This document shows positions 6,324-7,234 of a stretch of DNA of 7,234 bases, piece by piece. The DNA lies in the NCBI GenBank assembly GCA_026986455.1, contig JALSON010000344.1, positions 1 through 7,234 of the forward strand. Reading direction: 5' to 3'. The notes beneath the pieces were generated by a model. The model worked only from the letters and a program-made list of their open reading frames with translations. It made no database searches and was not told the origin of the DNA. A program made the position numbers and the translations under genes. The first letter of the stretch is position 1. Each line of letters begins with the position of its first letter. Source of the stretch: Thermococcaceae archaeon (lineage in GTDB: Archaea > Methanobacteriota_B > Thermococci > Thermococcales > Thermococcaceae).

Positions 6324-6325
6324 TG

Positions 6326-6332
6326 TTTAAAA
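6326..6332 (+). promoter_or_regulatory. TATA-like box suggesting leaderless antitoxin transcript
   Basis: TTTAAAA is centred at 6329, 26 bp before the antitoxin ATG at 6355, exactly the distance from an archaeal TATA box to the transcript start. No ribosome binding site precedes that ATG (the upstream bases are CCCAATCTTTAATC). Together these suggest transcription beginning at or next to the start codon. Confidence 0.5.
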
Positions 6333-6354
6333 GTTTCTTCCCCAATCTTTAATC

Positions 6355-6543
6355 ATGTCCAAGGTGATAGTTGCCGTGTATAGAGGGGACGTTATAATTC
6401 CCCTCGAAAAGCTCAACATTCCCCAGGGTGCGAAGCTTCGGATAAGGATAGAGGAGATTGAAGAGAGAGATGCCCTCAGGGAGCTGGGGTACCTAAAGCT
6501 CCTCAAGGAGGGAGAAGATGCCAAGGAGCTCTTTGAAATTTGA
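6355..6543 (+). CDS. AF2212-like (DUF104) antitoxin
   Basis: This is a 62-residue protein of the AF2212-like antitoxin family, recognised by its N-terminus: KVIVAVYRGDVIIPLEKLNIPQGAKLRIRIEE follows the family pattern of a small beta-rich, probably DNA-binding and dimerising domain (about residues 1-34). The remainder (about 35-62) is charged and probably helical, the usual place for toxin binding. Family members are mostly known as partners of VapC PIN-domain RNases, but the next gene here is MazF-like. Its end overlaps the toxin by 26 nt in another frame, typical of a toxin-antitoxin operon with coupled translation. It begins 31 bp after fdhA but appears to have its own TATA-like box and no ribosome binding site. 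It probably neutralises the toxin and represses its own promoter, both inferred. Confidence 0.82.
   Translation: MSKVIVAVYRGDVIIPLEKLNIPQGAKLRIRIEEIEERDALRELGYLKLLKEGEDAKELFEI
6505..6513 (+). promoter_or_regulatory. Ribosome binding site of the toxin gene
   Basis: AAGGAGGGA lies within the antitoxin coding sequence, 4 nt before the ATG at 6518. A second site, AAGGAG (6523-6528), stands 4 nt before an in-frame TTG at 6533, so two toxin starts five codons apart are possible. The strong signal contrasts with the apparently leaderless antitoxin. Confidence 0.6.
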
Positions 6544-6877
6544 GCAGGGAGATATAGTTCTTCTGGAGCTTCCTTTCACAGACTACCTGGGAAGCAAACT
6601 CCGGCCGGTTTTAGTCGTTAGTTCTGACGAACTGAACTCAGTGAGTAGTGATGTGATAGTCCTGAAGATTACTAGTAAGCCCCATTTTAAAGAGTTCCAA
6701 GTTGAGCTGACTCAGACCGACCTTCTGAGCGGGAGGTTAAAGAAGAAAAGCGTTATCGACTGCTCTTCTGTTTTCACCGTGGAGAAGTCTCTTGTGATCA
6801 AAACGATAGCCCGAATACGGCCGGAGAAACTTGAAGAGATCAAACTTACGCTGAAGAAGACATTTGGGATGGATTAA
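6518..6877 (+). CDS. MazF/PemK-family toxin (putative mRNA endoribonuclease)
   Basis: This is a 119-residue protein of the MazF/PemK (CcdB-like barrel) toxin family, whose members cut mRNA at short sequences and arrest growth. The diagnostic order is present: [13 protein letters not shown] at 8-20, then [10 protein letters not shown] with R29-P30 (the family's catalytic arginine), DVIVLKITS, the VELTQTDL strand, the [15 protein letters not shown] segment, and a C-terminal helix. The length is normal. The start at ATG 6518 has AAGGAGGGA upstream; TTG 6533 would yield MKFEQGD, an equally natural family N-terminus. GC by hand count is about 46% for 6601-6840, against about 58% in fdhA (5101-5340) and about 72% in one 60-base sample of purF, consistent with acquisition. 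Its TAA shares TTAA with the purF stop on the other strand. The cleavage sequence cannot be predicted. Confidence 0.88.
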   Translation: MPRSSLKFEQGDIVLLELPFTDYLGSKLRPVLVVSSDELNSVSSDVIVLKITSKPHFKEFQVELTQTDLLSGRLKKKSVIDCSSVFTVEKSLVIKTIARIRPEKLEEIKLTLKKTFGMD

Positions 6878-7233
6878 AACTCAAAAGCCCACTCCGGGTA
6901 CTCCCCCGTGAGGCACGCCAGGCAGAGGTCTTCCCTGCCCACCGCCCGCTTCAGCCCTTCAACGCTCAGATAGCGGAGGGAGTCAGCCCCGATGCTCTCC
7001 CTTATATCACCAACACTTTTCCATGCCGCTATCAGCTCATGCCTTGTAGGAATGTCTATGCCCATGTAGCAGGGATACCTGATCGGGGGGGAGGCTATCC
7101 TCACATGCACCTCCTCAGCCCCCGCTCCCTTCAGCAGGGAGACTATCCTGCGCATAGTGGTGCCCCTGACAATGGAATCATCAACGAGAACAACTTTTTT
7201 GCCCGAAACAACCTCCACAACCGGAGAGAGCTT
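6874..7233 (-). CDS. purF: Amidophosphoribosyltransferase PurF, C-terminal part (5' truncated by window end)
   Basis: PurF transfers ammonia from glutamine to PRPP to make phosphoribosylamine, the first committed step of purine synthesis. Only the last 119 residues are visible, running off the window's right edge. The GTG at 7218 is an internal codon, since the frame continues upstream as KLSPVVEV. The PRPP-binding loop [13 protein letters not shown] is intact, followed by [23 protein letters not shown] and LSVEGL. The cysteines in YPCYMG and in [10 protein letters not shown] match three of the four [4Fe-4S] ligands of the Bacillus-type enzyme, so this is probably an iron-sulphur form. The protein ends soon after the cluster motif (EWAFEF) with little tail. 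Its product pathway leads to AIR, the substrate of ThiC. The stop overlaps the toxin stop tail to tail by 4 nt. Confidence 0.95.
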   Translation of the reverse strand, partial: KLSPVVEVVSGKKVVLVDDSIVRGTTMRRIVSLLKGAGAEEVHVRIASPPIRYPCYMGIDIPTRHELIAAWKSVGDIRESIGADSLRYLSVEGLKRAVGREDLCLACLTGEYPEWAFEF

Positions 7234-7234
7234 G

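Noticed and set aside
1..7234. tRNA, rRNA, CRISPR array, insertion sequence or prophage features
   Set aside because: No repeat-spacer pattern, cloverleaf, transposase or terminal inverted repeats of an element were seen on either strand.

Overview
The window looks like a chromosomal stretch from a hyperthermophilic euryarchaeon of the Thermococcales (Thermococcus, Pyrococcus or a close relative). The reasons are the GGTGAT-type ribosome binding sites set 3-6 nt before starts, archaeal TATA-like boxes, T-rich terminator-like DNA, a 335-residue PdxS with the extra segment typical of this group, a short-form ThiC, and a formate dehydrogenase catalytic subunit. The genus assignment is inference from protein resemblance; no database was searched.

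Layout: (1) The 3' end of nadA, then nadC, on the + strand: the last steps of de novo NAD synthesis. (2) thiC on the - strand, converging on nadC with only 2 bp between the stop codons. (3) A 126-bp divergent intergenic region (2541-2666) between thiC and pdxS, the richest regulatory DNA in the window. It holds overlapping TATA-like boxes on both strands, a perfect 12-bp-arm palindrome on the pdxS side, and two copies of a 19-bp CCGGGTTA-containing element on the thiC side. (4) pdxS-pdxT, overlapping by 4 nt, which together encode PLP synthase. (5) A T-rich stretch, then fdhA on the + strand, a Cys-type formate dehydrogenase catalytic subunit without visible electron-transfer partners. (6) A two-gene toxin-antitoxin module, an AF2212-like antitoxin followed by a MazF/PemK-like toxin, with lower GC than its neighbours. 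(7) The 3' end of purF on the - strand, its stop codon sharing a TTAA with the toxin's stop.

The metabolic genes share precursors. NadC and PurF both use PRPP, PdxST uses ribose 5-phosphate and glutamine, PurF also uses glutamine, and ThiC consumes AIR, a purine-pathway intermediate that lies downstream of PurF. The region therefore reads as a cofactor (NAD, thiamine, PLP) and purine neighbourhood, with fdhA and a probably acquired toxin-antitoxin pair between pdxT and purF. There are no RNA genes, CRISPR arrays or insertion sequences. The only gene-free stretches are short (62, 126, 73 and 31 bp) and each is described. The most notable candidates are the undescribed operator architecture between thiC and pdxS and the unusual pairing in the toxin-antitoxin module.
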